Source: a bacterium
GTDB taxonomy: Bacteria > Tectomicrobia > Entotheonellia > Entotheonellales > Entotheonellaceae
DNA: 5,164 nt
Assembly: GCA_027294925.1 (NCBI GenBank)
Contig: JAPULM010000147.1
Location: forward strand, 1-5,164
Direction: 5' to 3'
Shown here: one piece after another, positions 1-5,026 of the stretch
Position numbering within the stretch: position 1 is the first letter of the stretch
Layout: each line of letters begins with the position of its first letter
The notes under the pieces: generated by a model
The model's database searches: none
What the model saw: the letters and a program-made list of their open reading frames with translations, nothing else
What the model was told of the DNA's origin: nothing
Translations under genes and position numbers: made by a program

Positions 1-1
1 T

Positions 2-1009
2 CAAGGGAAACGGAAGCGTCTTCCAGCTATCGCCACGCCCCCCGTAGCTGCCACCACTGGGACTGTCACCACTGAGACTGGCCAGCGCCAAATCATAATC
101 GATACGGTGGTTATCCGCTCACTCAGGAAACTCGAGAAAGAACGGGGTATCAATCTGCTCGATGGCTTGCAACTACAATTCAGTTACAATAATACGGTGA
201 CTGATACGGCGTCAGTAATGACGAGAACGTTCACCAGATCCCTGGGCATTCCAGAAATTACCTATTCGCTCAATATATTCAATACCAGGGACGAGCGGCT
301 CGAAATCATTGCCAGGCCGTCGTTGCTTGCGACGGAAGAACAGCCATCGTCTCTCTTTTTAGGCGAACTCTTTGTCGCCCCCCTTCAAGGCACCTTCGAG
401 GCAGAAGCGTTATCACAACGCGTTGGCGTGACGTTAAACGTCACCCCGACGTTTCTCTCAGATGACGAATTTCTGCTGAAGGTCTTCATCGGGGACTCTG
501 AATTTACCCCCGGCAACATTCCTGGCACCTTTCGGGAAGCGCTGTTGATCACTATCGCTGATACCTCGGTCACTGCTAGAATCCGGTTAGGGCAGACCCT
601 CTTGCTGTCGGGACTGAGCGAACATAGGTTTCTACATACGGAAAACAAGGTGCCCATCCTGGGCGATATACCGCTGATTCAGACCTTCTTTAAACGAAAG
701 GAAACACGGAAAGCGGTCAGTGAGACCATGATTTTGCTGACCCCTCGACTTGCGATCGATACCGCCAAGCCGCCTGCCTCGGCCCCCACACCGGCGGGGC
801 GATCCGGGTCGCAGCGTGTCAAAGATCTGCGTCAATCCTACTTACAGCCTTTCACACCCGCAACCAATTACGAGGCCCTGCTGTATCACATGAGCGCAAA
901 TGAGTACTTCCAACAGTTCCGCAAGGGCGATCTGCAATTGGATATCTTGAAAGGCCCCCAGGGCCTCAAGCGCTTGTGGGACGAGGTGATTGCCTACGTG
1001 TACTTCTAA
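2..1009 (+). CDS. Secretin (type II/III secretion or pilus outer-membrane channel), C-terminal part, 5' end outside window
   Basis: The frame is open from base 2 to the TAA at 1007-1009 (335 residues), so this is the 3' part of a longer gene. A GTG at 107 could serve as a start, but homology-like sequence lies on both sides of it: QIIIDTVVIRSL resembles the N3/secretin entry motif (I-L-I-D-A-V-I-x-E-V) of GspD/PilQ proteins, so 107 is probably internal. The secretin domain follows at about residues 60-250 (counted from base 2). It has the RPSLLATEEQPSS segment (residues 105-117, like 'SPRLLTLDNQPA'), VGVTLNVTPTF, and the hallmark VPILGDIPLIQTFF (residues 217-230) before the terminal MILLTPRL strand. 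By family knowledge these proteins oligomerise into a gated beta-barrel in the outer membrane. Past residue 250 comes a Pro/Ala-rich linker and about 80 residues of unrecognised extension. Which system it serves (T2SS, type IV or Tad pilus) cannot be told, because the N-domains and neighbours lie outside the window. Confidence 0.85.
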   Translation, partial: QGKRKRLPAIATPPVAATTGTVTTETGQRQIIIDTVVIRSLRKLEKERGINLLDGLQLQFSYNNTVTDTASVMTRTFTRSLGIPEITYSLNIFNTRDERLEIIARPSLLATEEQPSSLFLGELFVAPLQGTFEAEALSQRVGVTLNVTPTFLSDDEFLLKVFIGDSEFTPGNIPGTFREALLITIADTSVTARIRLGQTLLLSGLSEHRFLHTENKVPILGDIPLIQTFFKRKETRKAVSETMILLTPRLAIDTAKPPASAPTPAGRSGSQRVKDLRQSYLQPFTPATNYEALLYHMSANEYFQQFRKGDLQLDILKGPQGLKRLWDEVIAYVYF

Positions 1010-1169
1010 GGTCTGACTGAGGAGCATGGGACCCGGCCATGGAACCTTACTCTGGAGCTGTGCGACGTCAGCCCATATAGGACAACTTAGCCCCATTCAC
1101 TGAGAGACACGTCACACCTCTTGAAAGTAGGGTCATCACCCTCTGGATGCAAACAAGTTTGATTGTATT
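1010..1169. other. Convergent intergenic gap
   Basis: This gap lies between the secretin stop and the stop of the minus-strand SHOCT gene. I see no gene in it. Two small inverted repeats are present: AGGGT-CATC-ACCCT at 1129-1142 and CAAAC-AA-GTTTG near 1150-1161. On the plus strand, the second is followed by a T-rich stretch (GATTGTATTTT) that could give weak termination of the secretin transcript. Neither has the GC-rich stem plus T-run of a convincing intrinsic terminator. Confidence 0.4.
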
Positions 1170-1982
1170 TTAGAAGTTCGCAAGAAGTTGCTTCTGCTTG
1201 GCGTCGTACTGACTTTGAGTGATGAGTCCACTATTGAGCATACTCTTCAGTTGTCTGAGCTTGCTTTCCGTTGACTGCGGCGTGGCTGCCGGCGGTGCCG
1301 GTGCCGCGACCGTTACGGTCGGCGCCGGATGGGTTACAACAACAGTGGTGGGTCTATAAGCAGCGGCGGCGGTAGCGGCCGCTGCCCCATAAACGGCAGC
1401 AGCTCCAGCCCCATATACCATGGCGCTCCGTCTCCACGCGCGCCGATTGGCGCCAGCGATAGAGAGCGGTGTAAACGGCAGCCCAATAATATCGATAAAT
1501 AAAGAGTTGACACCGCCTGCTTTGGGCATCTTACCTTCAAGAATACGAATCTTGAAGCTCAGCGTATCACCCTCGAGCTGGGCATCTTTCAGGACCATGA
1601 CGATGTTCTTGGCCTCGTCTCCAGCGATGATGGACAGAGTCCCGTTGGGTGGATCCTTGGTGAAACTATCCTTAGCATCACGCCCCCAGTCGATAAACTC
1701 CTTTACGGTAACATGACCCGCAATTCGTGCCGGGCGGTCAGTAAAGTAGATTGTGTGTGGGCTCACGCCATGCAATGACAACTTGCCATCTGCAAACGTG
1801 AAGCTCTTCGCGCTCTGCACAAATAGAAACTGAGGGGATGATATCTGTTTTGTAGGTTTGTCCTGGGCTTTGCACAGTGACGTGAAGGAAAGCACGGCGA
1901 GTGTGAAGGTGAAGGCAGCCATTAGTATCGGTTCACTTCTCCTCTGAAAAATTGAAGGCCCCCAATGTTTTGATAGTCTCAT
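1170..1982 (-). CDS. Exported periplasmic protein with C-terminal SHOCT domain
   Basis: This is a 270-residue protein. ATG at 1980-1982 follows a strong Shine-Dalgarno (AAGGAGG, 6 bases upstream), which fixes the start. The N-terminus has basic residues (QRRSE), a hydrophobic core at about 20-36 and a signal peptidase I site after SLCKA (residue 39), so it should be exported by Sec; no lipobox is present. Residues 45-175 form a soluble beta-rich-looking domain (for example SFTFADGKLSLHGVSP, then TIYFTDRPARIAGHV, then LFIDIIGLPFTPLS). It resembles conserved uncharacterised proteins I recall from several bacterial phyla, but I know no function for it. Residues 178-238 are low complexity: Arg-rich, then Ala/Tyr/Gly-rich (AAAATAAAAY), then Pro/Val/Ala-rich. 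Residues 239-268 (KLRQLKSMLNSGLITQSQYD) are a typical SHOCT helix-turn-helix, a short module often found at protein C-termini that is thought to mediate oligomerisation. The gene stands alone, convergent with the secretin. Confidence 0.85.
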   Translation of the reverse strand: MRLSKHWGPSIFQRRSEPILMAAFTFTLAVLSFTSLCKAQDKPTKQISSPQFLFVQSAKSFTFADGKLSLHGVSPHTIYFTDRPARIAGHVTVKEFIDWGRDAKDSFTKDPPNGTLSIIAGDEAKNIVMVLKDAQLEGDTLSFKIRILEGKMPKAGGVNSLFIDIIGLPFTPLSIAGANRRAWRRSAMVYGAGAAAVYGAAAATAAAAYRPTTVVVTHPAPTVTVAAPAPPAATPQSTESKLRQLKSMLNSGLITQSQYDAKQKQLLANF

Positions 1983-1983
1983 T

Positions 1984-2000
1984 TTAGTCCTCCTTTTTAT
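1984..2000 (-). promoter_or_regulatory. Strong ribosome binding site of the SHOCT gene
   Basis: On the minus strand AAAAAGGAGG precedes ACTAAA and the ATG. The spacing is near optimal and supports ATG at 1982 over the internal ATG at residue 21, which would shorten the basic part of the signal peptide. Confidence 0.8.
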
Positions 2001-2018
2001 GATACGTTTATTTCTGTG

Positions 2019-2244
2019 CTCCTATGCATCTGGTTATTTGGTTTTTTCGCCAGGCCCCTCCCGCGATCTCGGTAGAGCGACTTACCGATAAAATCTCAGC
2101 TCTCGTTTCTGTCATTTAGCACACCATTTATAATCATCAAGGCTTAAGGATTCAATAACATGGACGCGTCAGCGTAATTTCCCCTTCTTGCCAGTTGCCG
2201 AGTAGGCCCAATTTCTCAAAACTACTCCTATGACATCTGGTATT
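2019..2244. repeat. Two copies of an imperfect direct repeat (CTCCTATG[A]CATCTGG)
   Basis: CTCCTATGCATCTGGTTATT at 2019-2038 and CTCCTATGACATCTGGTATT at 2225-2244 differ by one inserted A after CTCCTATG and one missing T after CTGG. The flanks do not match. The pair may be two binding sites upstream of the SHOCT gene, or the trace of a small local duplication. Confidence 0.4.
2069..2088. repeat. Inverted repeat TCGGTA-N8-TACCGA
   Basis: The two 6-base arms match perfectly around an 8-base centre, 87-106 bases upstream of the SHOCT start codon. It could be an operator for a dimeric regulator or a small RNA hairpin in the 5' leader. A 6-base palindrome in a window this size can arise by chance. 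Confidence 0.3.
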
Positions 2245-2306
2245 CCTAGCGGAGGCTCCTGGAATCGCAATGAAAAGCCACAAAAGTCGCAACGTCCCTA
2301 AACACT

Positions 2307-2504
2307 GCTTGCGAGGGTAAGACCTGGCATACGGAAGTCAAGACCGAGGCTGATCTCAATGCAGCAGTCGAACACGCAATATAGCACGATGGCCTTTGCT
2401 TCATTGAGGTTCAGGTTGACCGCAACGATTGCAACAAACATCTTCTCGAGTGGGGCAGCCGCGTTTCCAACAATAATAGCCGGTCCCCAGTACCGACCAA
2501 GTAG
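2307..2504 (+). pseudogene. pdc: Decayed C-terminal tail of a pyruvate decarboxylase (ThDP enzyme) gene
   Basis: Frame 2307 reads about 65 codons that match the end of plant/Zymomonas-type pyruvate decarboxylase. EGKTWHTEVKTEADLNAAV corresponds to the 'GEGK.WT.KV.TE.EL..AI' segment, [14 protein letters not shown] to 'FIEV.v.rdDcsk', and [14 protein letters not shown] to the terminal '[16 protein letters not shown]' motif. A TAG at 2382-2384 interrupts the frame right after VEHAI, and the natural stop TAG lies at 2502-2504. The full enzyme is about 550-570 residues; the catalytic domains and the ThDP-binding GDG...N motif are gone, and the bases before 2307 show no homology. The intact enzyme would convert a 2-oxo acid such as pyruvate to an aldehyde and CO2 in the cytoplasm. 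The remnant ends 5 bases before the stop of the convergent MFS gene. The assignment rests on remembered family motifs. Confidence 0.75.
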
Positions 2505-2509
2505 CCCCT

Positions 2510-3853
2510 CTAAAGATGATGCAGCGATCGACCGGTGGCCTTGATGCCAAAGCTAAGTAAGACGGCCGCCATCAAGCCCGTCGCCGCCATCGCCACAAAG
2601 GCGCCGGAAAATCCATACGGGTGGTAGACTGCAAAGACAATCTGGCCGCAAAAGGCGCTGCCTAAGTGACCTAGTCCATCGGTCACCGAAACTCCGGTGG
2701 CGCGAAACGCCGTGGTGAAATTTTCGGCGGTGTAAGTATACAGGATGGGAATAACGAGACCAATCGAAGTGGACGCCAAAAAGCCCACGATCATGATCGT
2801 GCCCTTAGAAGGAAAAAATCCGATGATCAACAAGCAGGCCGTCCACGCTAAACAGATCAGGGCCGTCGAAACCTTGCGTTCAATACGATCGCTCACCAGC
2901 GCAGCGATAACGGACCCGGCTACGAAACCAATGCCTGTCACCGACAGGAACGCGATGCTGTTCTTCAACGGAATGCCATGCTTGGCGAGCAATTCGGGCG
3001 CTAAGGTCAACCAGGCGTAATTACCGATGTAATAACAAAACCAAATCACTGCAAACAAGGCGAGCCGCCTCAAGTAAGGGGGGCGAAACAAATCCGTGAG
3101 ACGCCCCTTCTGTTCTTGAATATCCTGTTTCGATTCCGAAACGGGAGGCAGGGTTCTTCCCAGTTTCTGCGCGCCCAGTTTTTCCGCTTGCGTCACCGTC
3201 GATTGGGCCTCTTCATCCCGCCCATGATGCAGGAGCCAGTGAGGCGACTGCGGCATGTGGCGACGCATAAAAAGTAAAACGATACCGCCGATCGCTCCGA
3301 TCGCAAAGAGAGCGCGCCAACCCCAGGCGTAGTTGGGTATCAGGGCCAGGGCTGCAAAGGGCACCACTGCAAAGCCCAGAAACCCCGCCGAGATCGCCCA
3401 TCCCGTATAGCGTCCCCGAAGCGCGGCCGGGGTGAGCTCGCCCATGTAAGTAGTCACGGCCGCGATCTCCGCCCCGATACCCATCCCGGAAATGACCCGC
3501 CAAAAGATCAACCAGCCGAGATTGGGGCTGGTGGCCGAAAATAACGAGCCAAAAGCGAAGACGGAGACGGAGACGTAGAGGCCGACCTTGCGGCCAAAGC
3601 GATCGCTGAGCCGGCTGTCGAGAAAGGAACCGACGATGTATCCGATGAGACTACTGGTTATGGCCCACGACGCAGCTTCCGCTGTTACGTGGAACTGCTT
3701 AATGAGCACGGGCAAGGCAAAACCGATGGTAACAATATCGAAGAAGGCAAAAAAGAAACCGAATCCGACAACCCACAGCAGCCTCCGCGGCCAAGGCCAG
3801 ATCGGAATGCGGTCAAAGCGAGCCAGTATTTGATGTGCAGGAAGCATATCCAA
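2510..3853 (-). CDS. MFS transporter, sugar/organic-acid porter type
   Basis: This is a 447-residue polytopic membrane protein with the usual 12-helix MFS length. An acidic residue sits in TM1 (FFAFFDIVTIGFALPVL, D39), as in aromatic-acid and metabolite:H+ symporters. Motif A is in the loop after TM2 (SDRFGRK, 83-89) and its repeat after TM8 (SDRIERK, 321-327). GMGIGAEIAAVTTYMGELTP (123-142) followed by LRGR matches the sugar-transporter signature 2 region. PQSPHWLL (201-208) corresponds to the PESPRWL motif before the central loop, and AENFTTAFRATG (376-387) to the 'PE.fPT..RatG' motif. It probably imports a small polar organic solute by proton symport at the inner membrane; the substrate cannot be assigned. 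The start is uncertain: TTG at 3853 or ATG at 3847, neither with a clear Shine-Dalgarno. It begins 15 bases after the membrane-protein stop and is probably translated from the same transcript. The stop is TAG at 2510-2512. Confidence 0.88.
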   Translation of the reverse strand: MDMLPAHQILARFDRIPIWPWPRRLLWVVGFGFFFAFFDIVTIGFALPVLIKQFHVTAEAASWAITSSLIGYIVGSFLDSRLSDRFGRKVGLYVSVSVFAFGSLFSATSPNLGWLIFWRVISGMGIGAEIAAVTTYMGELTPAALRGRYTGWAISAGFLGFAVVPFAALALIPNYAWGWRALFAIGAIGGIVLLFMRRHMPQSPHWLLHHGRDEEAQSTVTQAEKLGAQKLGRTLPPVSESKQDIQEQKGRLTDLFRPPYLRRLALFAVIWFCYYIGNYAWLTLAPELLAKHGIPLKNSIAFLSVTGIGFVAGSVIAALVSDRIERKVSTALICLAWTACLLIIGFFPSKGTIMIVGFLASTSIGLVIPILYTYTAENFTTAFRATGVSVTDGLGHLGSAFCGQIVFAVYHPYGFSGAFVAMAATGLMAAVLLSFGIKATGRSLHHL

Positions 3854-3857
3854 GTGC

Positions 3858-3873
3858 CGTGATTTGTATCACA
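3858..3873. promoter_or_regulatory. CRP/FNR-family-like palindrome at the gene junction
   Basis: CGTGA-TTTGTA-TCACA contains GTGAT-N4-ATCAC, which is exactly the core of the Escherichia coli CRP consensus (TGTGA-N6-TCACA, 9 of 10 bases). It overlaps the last bases of the upstream membrane-protein gene and lies 5-20 bases before the TTG start of the MFS gene. A site here would suit repression of, or interference with, MFS expression better than classic activation, unless a promoter lies within the upstream gene. Whether this organism has a regulator of this specificity is unknown. Confidence 0.4.
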
Positions 3874-4420
3874 AATTGTCGCGGGACGAAACTGACGCCG
3901 CAAGCGACTTTTCTTCGGCAATCATATAACGAACCGCCCCTAACAGGAGTAGCAAGAGAAAGAGGAAGATGATTCCTTTGAGCGGCGCCCGGAGGAAGAC
4001 AAAAACTTGGACCACAAGGAGCCAGACCAACAACCCCTCATTGAACCAACGATAGGCTGAGAGCCGTTTACCCCGCAGGAACCTGATGTCACCCACCAAG
4101 ACGGACTTCATGGATACTATGTAGGCGATAAAAACAATCCAATGGTGGATGGTACGATGTTCGTGGTCCACTAGACTCTTCACTATCTCCACAATTTCAA
4201 AAAGAACAAAAATGCCGATCGCCATAAAGCAGAGGGACACGACCCACCTGAAGATTTTTGTGGTCGCCCACTTAGAATAGAAATCCGCTCCCCTCCGGAG
4301 CATTCGATCCCAGAAGTACGGCTCGCGCGCCGGAAGCGCATCGATTTTCTTTAGGAGGGCCAGAACCGGTTCGCGAAGTTCATCCGCAGAGTCCGCTCCA
4401 GCAATTAAGTTCTGGGTCAC
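3869..4420 (-). CDS. Small four-helix inner-membrane protein, unknown function
   Basis: This is a 183-residue protein I do not recognise. Residues 1-55 are soluble and rich in charge (DELREPVLALLKKIDALP). Hydrophobic segments lie at about 57-80, 92-112, 125-145 and 149-166, with a basic loop between the second and third (DIRFLRGKRL) and a short polar tail. This suggests four membrane spans with the N-terminus in the cytoplasm. The start is GTG at 4418-4420, two codons after an in-frame TAG, with no good Shine-Dalgarno; the next Met is residue 40. The start codon lies within sequence that is homologous, on the other strand, to an ABC_sub_bind protein, so the original 5' end of this gene may have been lost. 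It is followed in the same frame by the MFS gene after a TGA and 15 bases, and the two are likely co-transcribed, possibly as partner or accessory membrane proteins. Confidence 0.65.
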   Translation of the reverse strand: MTQNLIAGADSADELREPVLALLKKIDALPAREPYFWDRMLRRGADFYSKWATTKIFRWVVSLCFMAIGIFVLFEIVEIVKSLVDHEHRTIHHWIVFIAYIVSMKSVLVGDIRFLRGKRLSAYRWFNEGLLVWLLVVQVFVFLRAPLKGIIFLFLLLLLLGAVRYMIAEEKSLAASVSSRDNL

Positions 4421-4675
4421 CGGCTACCACTAATGGCCATTTGGGGAGCTTTTGTAGACGCTGGTGGCCTCATGTCCTATGGGCCGAGTATCCATGACAT
4501 AATGCGGCGCACCGTCCACTATGTGGATAGAATTCTCAAGGGTGCTAAGCCAGCCGACCTGCCGGTAGAGCGGCCCACGAAGTTCGAGCTAGTCATTAAC
4601 TTGAAGACGGCCAAGGCTCTCGTCATCACGATTCCGCCGACCGTCCTCTATCAGGCGACCAAGGTGATTAAATAA
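4409..4675 (+). pseudogene. C-terminal remnant of an ABC_sub_bind-family substrate-binding protein
   Basis: Reading on from 4409, just after a TAA at 4406-4408, the frame gives VLGHRLPLMAIWGAFVDAGG and continues to a TAA at 4673-4675. It aligns without gaps to the C-terminal part of ABC_sub_bind (PF04392) proteins, which typically read 'HRLPAIYEFREFVDAGGLMSYG', then 'RILKGAKPADLPV', 'PTKFELVINLKTAKAL' and 'IPP..L..A..VI'. Full-length members have about 320 residues and a signal peptide; only the last 80-90 remain. The ATG at 4433 lies inside the homology and lacks a ribosome binding site, so an 80-residue product from it is unlikely to be functional. The family supplies periplasmic solute-binding subunits, often next to membrane components that are absent here. 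The 5' part is replaced by the minus-strand membrane-protein gene. The C-terminus is complete and an intrinsic terminator follows at 4732, consistent with the old gene end. Confidence 0.8.
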
Positions 4676-4693
4676 AGTCAGCCGTCCAGGACT

Positions 4694-4715
4694 CAATTAA
4701 TGCGTCGTTTAATTG
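4694..4715. repeat. AT-rich inverted repeat CAATTAA-N8-TTAATTG
   Basis: The two 7-base arms match perfectly around TGCGTCGT, 19 bases after the stop of the substrate-binding remnant. It may be a regulator site or part of the 3' end structure of the old gene. Its weak pairing makes it a poor terminator by itself. Confidence 0.35.
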
Positions 4716-4731
4716 CGTTTGGGGTGAAATA

Positions 4732-4764
4732 GGCGTGTAAGTGCCCGTCAATACGCCGTTTTTT
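4732..4764 (+). terminator. Intrinsic terminator after the substrate-binding remnant
   Basis: GGCGTGT (4732-4738) pairs with ATACGCC (4751-4757) with one G-U pair, a 12-base loop, then G and six T (4759-4764). It sits 57 bases after the TAA of the remnant and immediately before the next promoter, so it separates the two transcription units. Confidence 0.65.
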
Positions 4765-4770
4765 AGCCTC

Positions 4771-4800
4771 TTGACATGCCACTCAGGACTATACTACAAG
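4771..4800 (+). promoter_or_regulatory. Sigma-70-type promoter candidate
   Basis: A perfect TTGACA -35 box lies at 4771-4776. The best -10 at normal distance is TACAAG (4795-4800, 4 of 6, 18-base spacer). TATACT at 4790-4795 is a better hexamer, but its 13-base spacer is too short. Transcription would start near 4807. The position right behind a terminator supports a real new transcription unit. Confidence 0.5.
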
Positions 4801-4806
4801 GACAGG

Positions 4807-4965
4807 CTGAGAAGTAAATAACTGCCTCCCCCCCATTGGCAAAACATCTTGCTCGATGTGAGGCCCAACTGAGGGACAGAGATGTACCTCAAGGGGGTAA
4901 CATGAATGGAAGAGTCAATAGCCAGCCACTCTGCGAGTTGTCGCTAGGGTGTGCTGGCTTTTTTG
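4807..4965 (+). ncRNA. Structured leader or small RNA ending in an intrinsic terminator
   Basis: Between the promoter and the strong terminator lie about 160 bases without a convincing reading frame but with several mutually compatible helices. These are a C-run (4830-4834) pairing with a G-run (4893-4897), a hairpin ACATC-N6-GATGT (4844-4859), and GAGG (4860-4863) with CCTC (4887-4890) enclosing CCC-AACTGA-GGG (4864-4875). This gives a compact multi-branch fold next to a terminator, which is the layout of a cis-acting riboswitch or attenuator, or of a free-standing small RNA. An alternative pairing of GGCTG (4805-4809) with CAGCC (4923-4927) would break the terminator stem. I could match it to no known riboswitch class. 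The structure was found by eye and no energies were computed. Confidence 0.35.
4920..4965 (+). terminator. Very strong intrinsic terminator with 17-bp stem
   Basis: AGCCAGC (4920-4926) pairs with GCTGGCT (4953-4959), CACTCT (4927-4932) with AGGGTG (4946-4951) including one G-U pair, and GCGA (4933-4936) with TCGC (4941-4944), closed by loop GTTG. Only two single T bulges (4945, 4952) interrupt the 17 pairs. The 3' arm runs directly into TTTTTG. It lies about 115 bases after the predicted transcription start and about 150 bases before the next gene, so it either ends a small RNA or acts as an attenuator for that gene. Confidence 0.8.
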
Positions 4966-4995
4966 TTTCTGAGAACCGGATCTCTTACCGGCATT

Positions 4996-5017
4996 TTGCA
5001 GAGCCACTGCAAGGAGG
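4996..5017 (+). promoter_or_regulatory. Perfect Shine-Dalgarno with adjoining small hairpin
   Basis: AAGGAGGTGA (5011-5020) is a full complement of the 16S 3' end. TTGCA (4996-5000) and TGCAA (5008-5012) form a 5-bp hairpin whose 3' arm takes in the first two bases of this site. This might modulate ribosome access to the tiny reading frames that follow. Confidence 0.45.
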
Positions 5018-5026
5018 TGATGCCTT

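Larger units (their letters stand above)
1983..2306. other. Non-coding region upstream of the SHOCT gene
   Basis: No gene is recognisable in these 324 bases on either strand. The region holds the ribosome binding site of the SHOCT gene, a TCGGTA-N8-TACCGA inverted repeat (2069-2088) and two imperfect copies of a 19-20 base element (2019-2038 and 2225-2244). No sigma-70 promoter with both boxes is convincing: a minus-strand TATCAT just 5' of the ribosome binding site lacks a matching -35. The part next to 2307 probably once held more of the pyruvate decarboxylase gene, but I find no residual homology there. Confidence 0.5.

Noticed and set aside
952..966. AGGCCC-CCA-GGGCCT palindrome
   Set aside because: It lies in the coding sequence of the secretin extension (KGPQGLK) and has no T-run, so it is probably incidental.
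1129..1142. AGGGT-CATC-ACCCT hairpin as a bidirectional terminator
   Set aside because: The stem is only five pairs, and no T-run follows on either strand.
1420..1716. 98-codon plus-strand open frame
   Set aside because: It is antisense to the SHOCT protein gene, which has a clear start, signal peptide and domain on the other strand.
1905..1950. Twin-arginine signal in the SHOCT protein (QRRSEPIL)
   Set aside because: The arginine pair lacks the S/T-R-R-x-F-L-K context and sits well inside the N-region; a Sec signal peptide explains the sequence.
2359..2544. 61-codon plus-strand open frame
   Set aside because: It overlaps the pyruvate decarboxylase remnant in another frame and the 3' end of the MFS gene. 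It has no ribosome binding site and a composition typical of a shadow frame.
4802..4897. Known riboswitch (TPP from CTGAGA, or c-di-GMP-I from GGCAAA)
   Set aside because: Only one short motif of each class is present. The second thiamine element and the GACGCAAAGCC core are missing.
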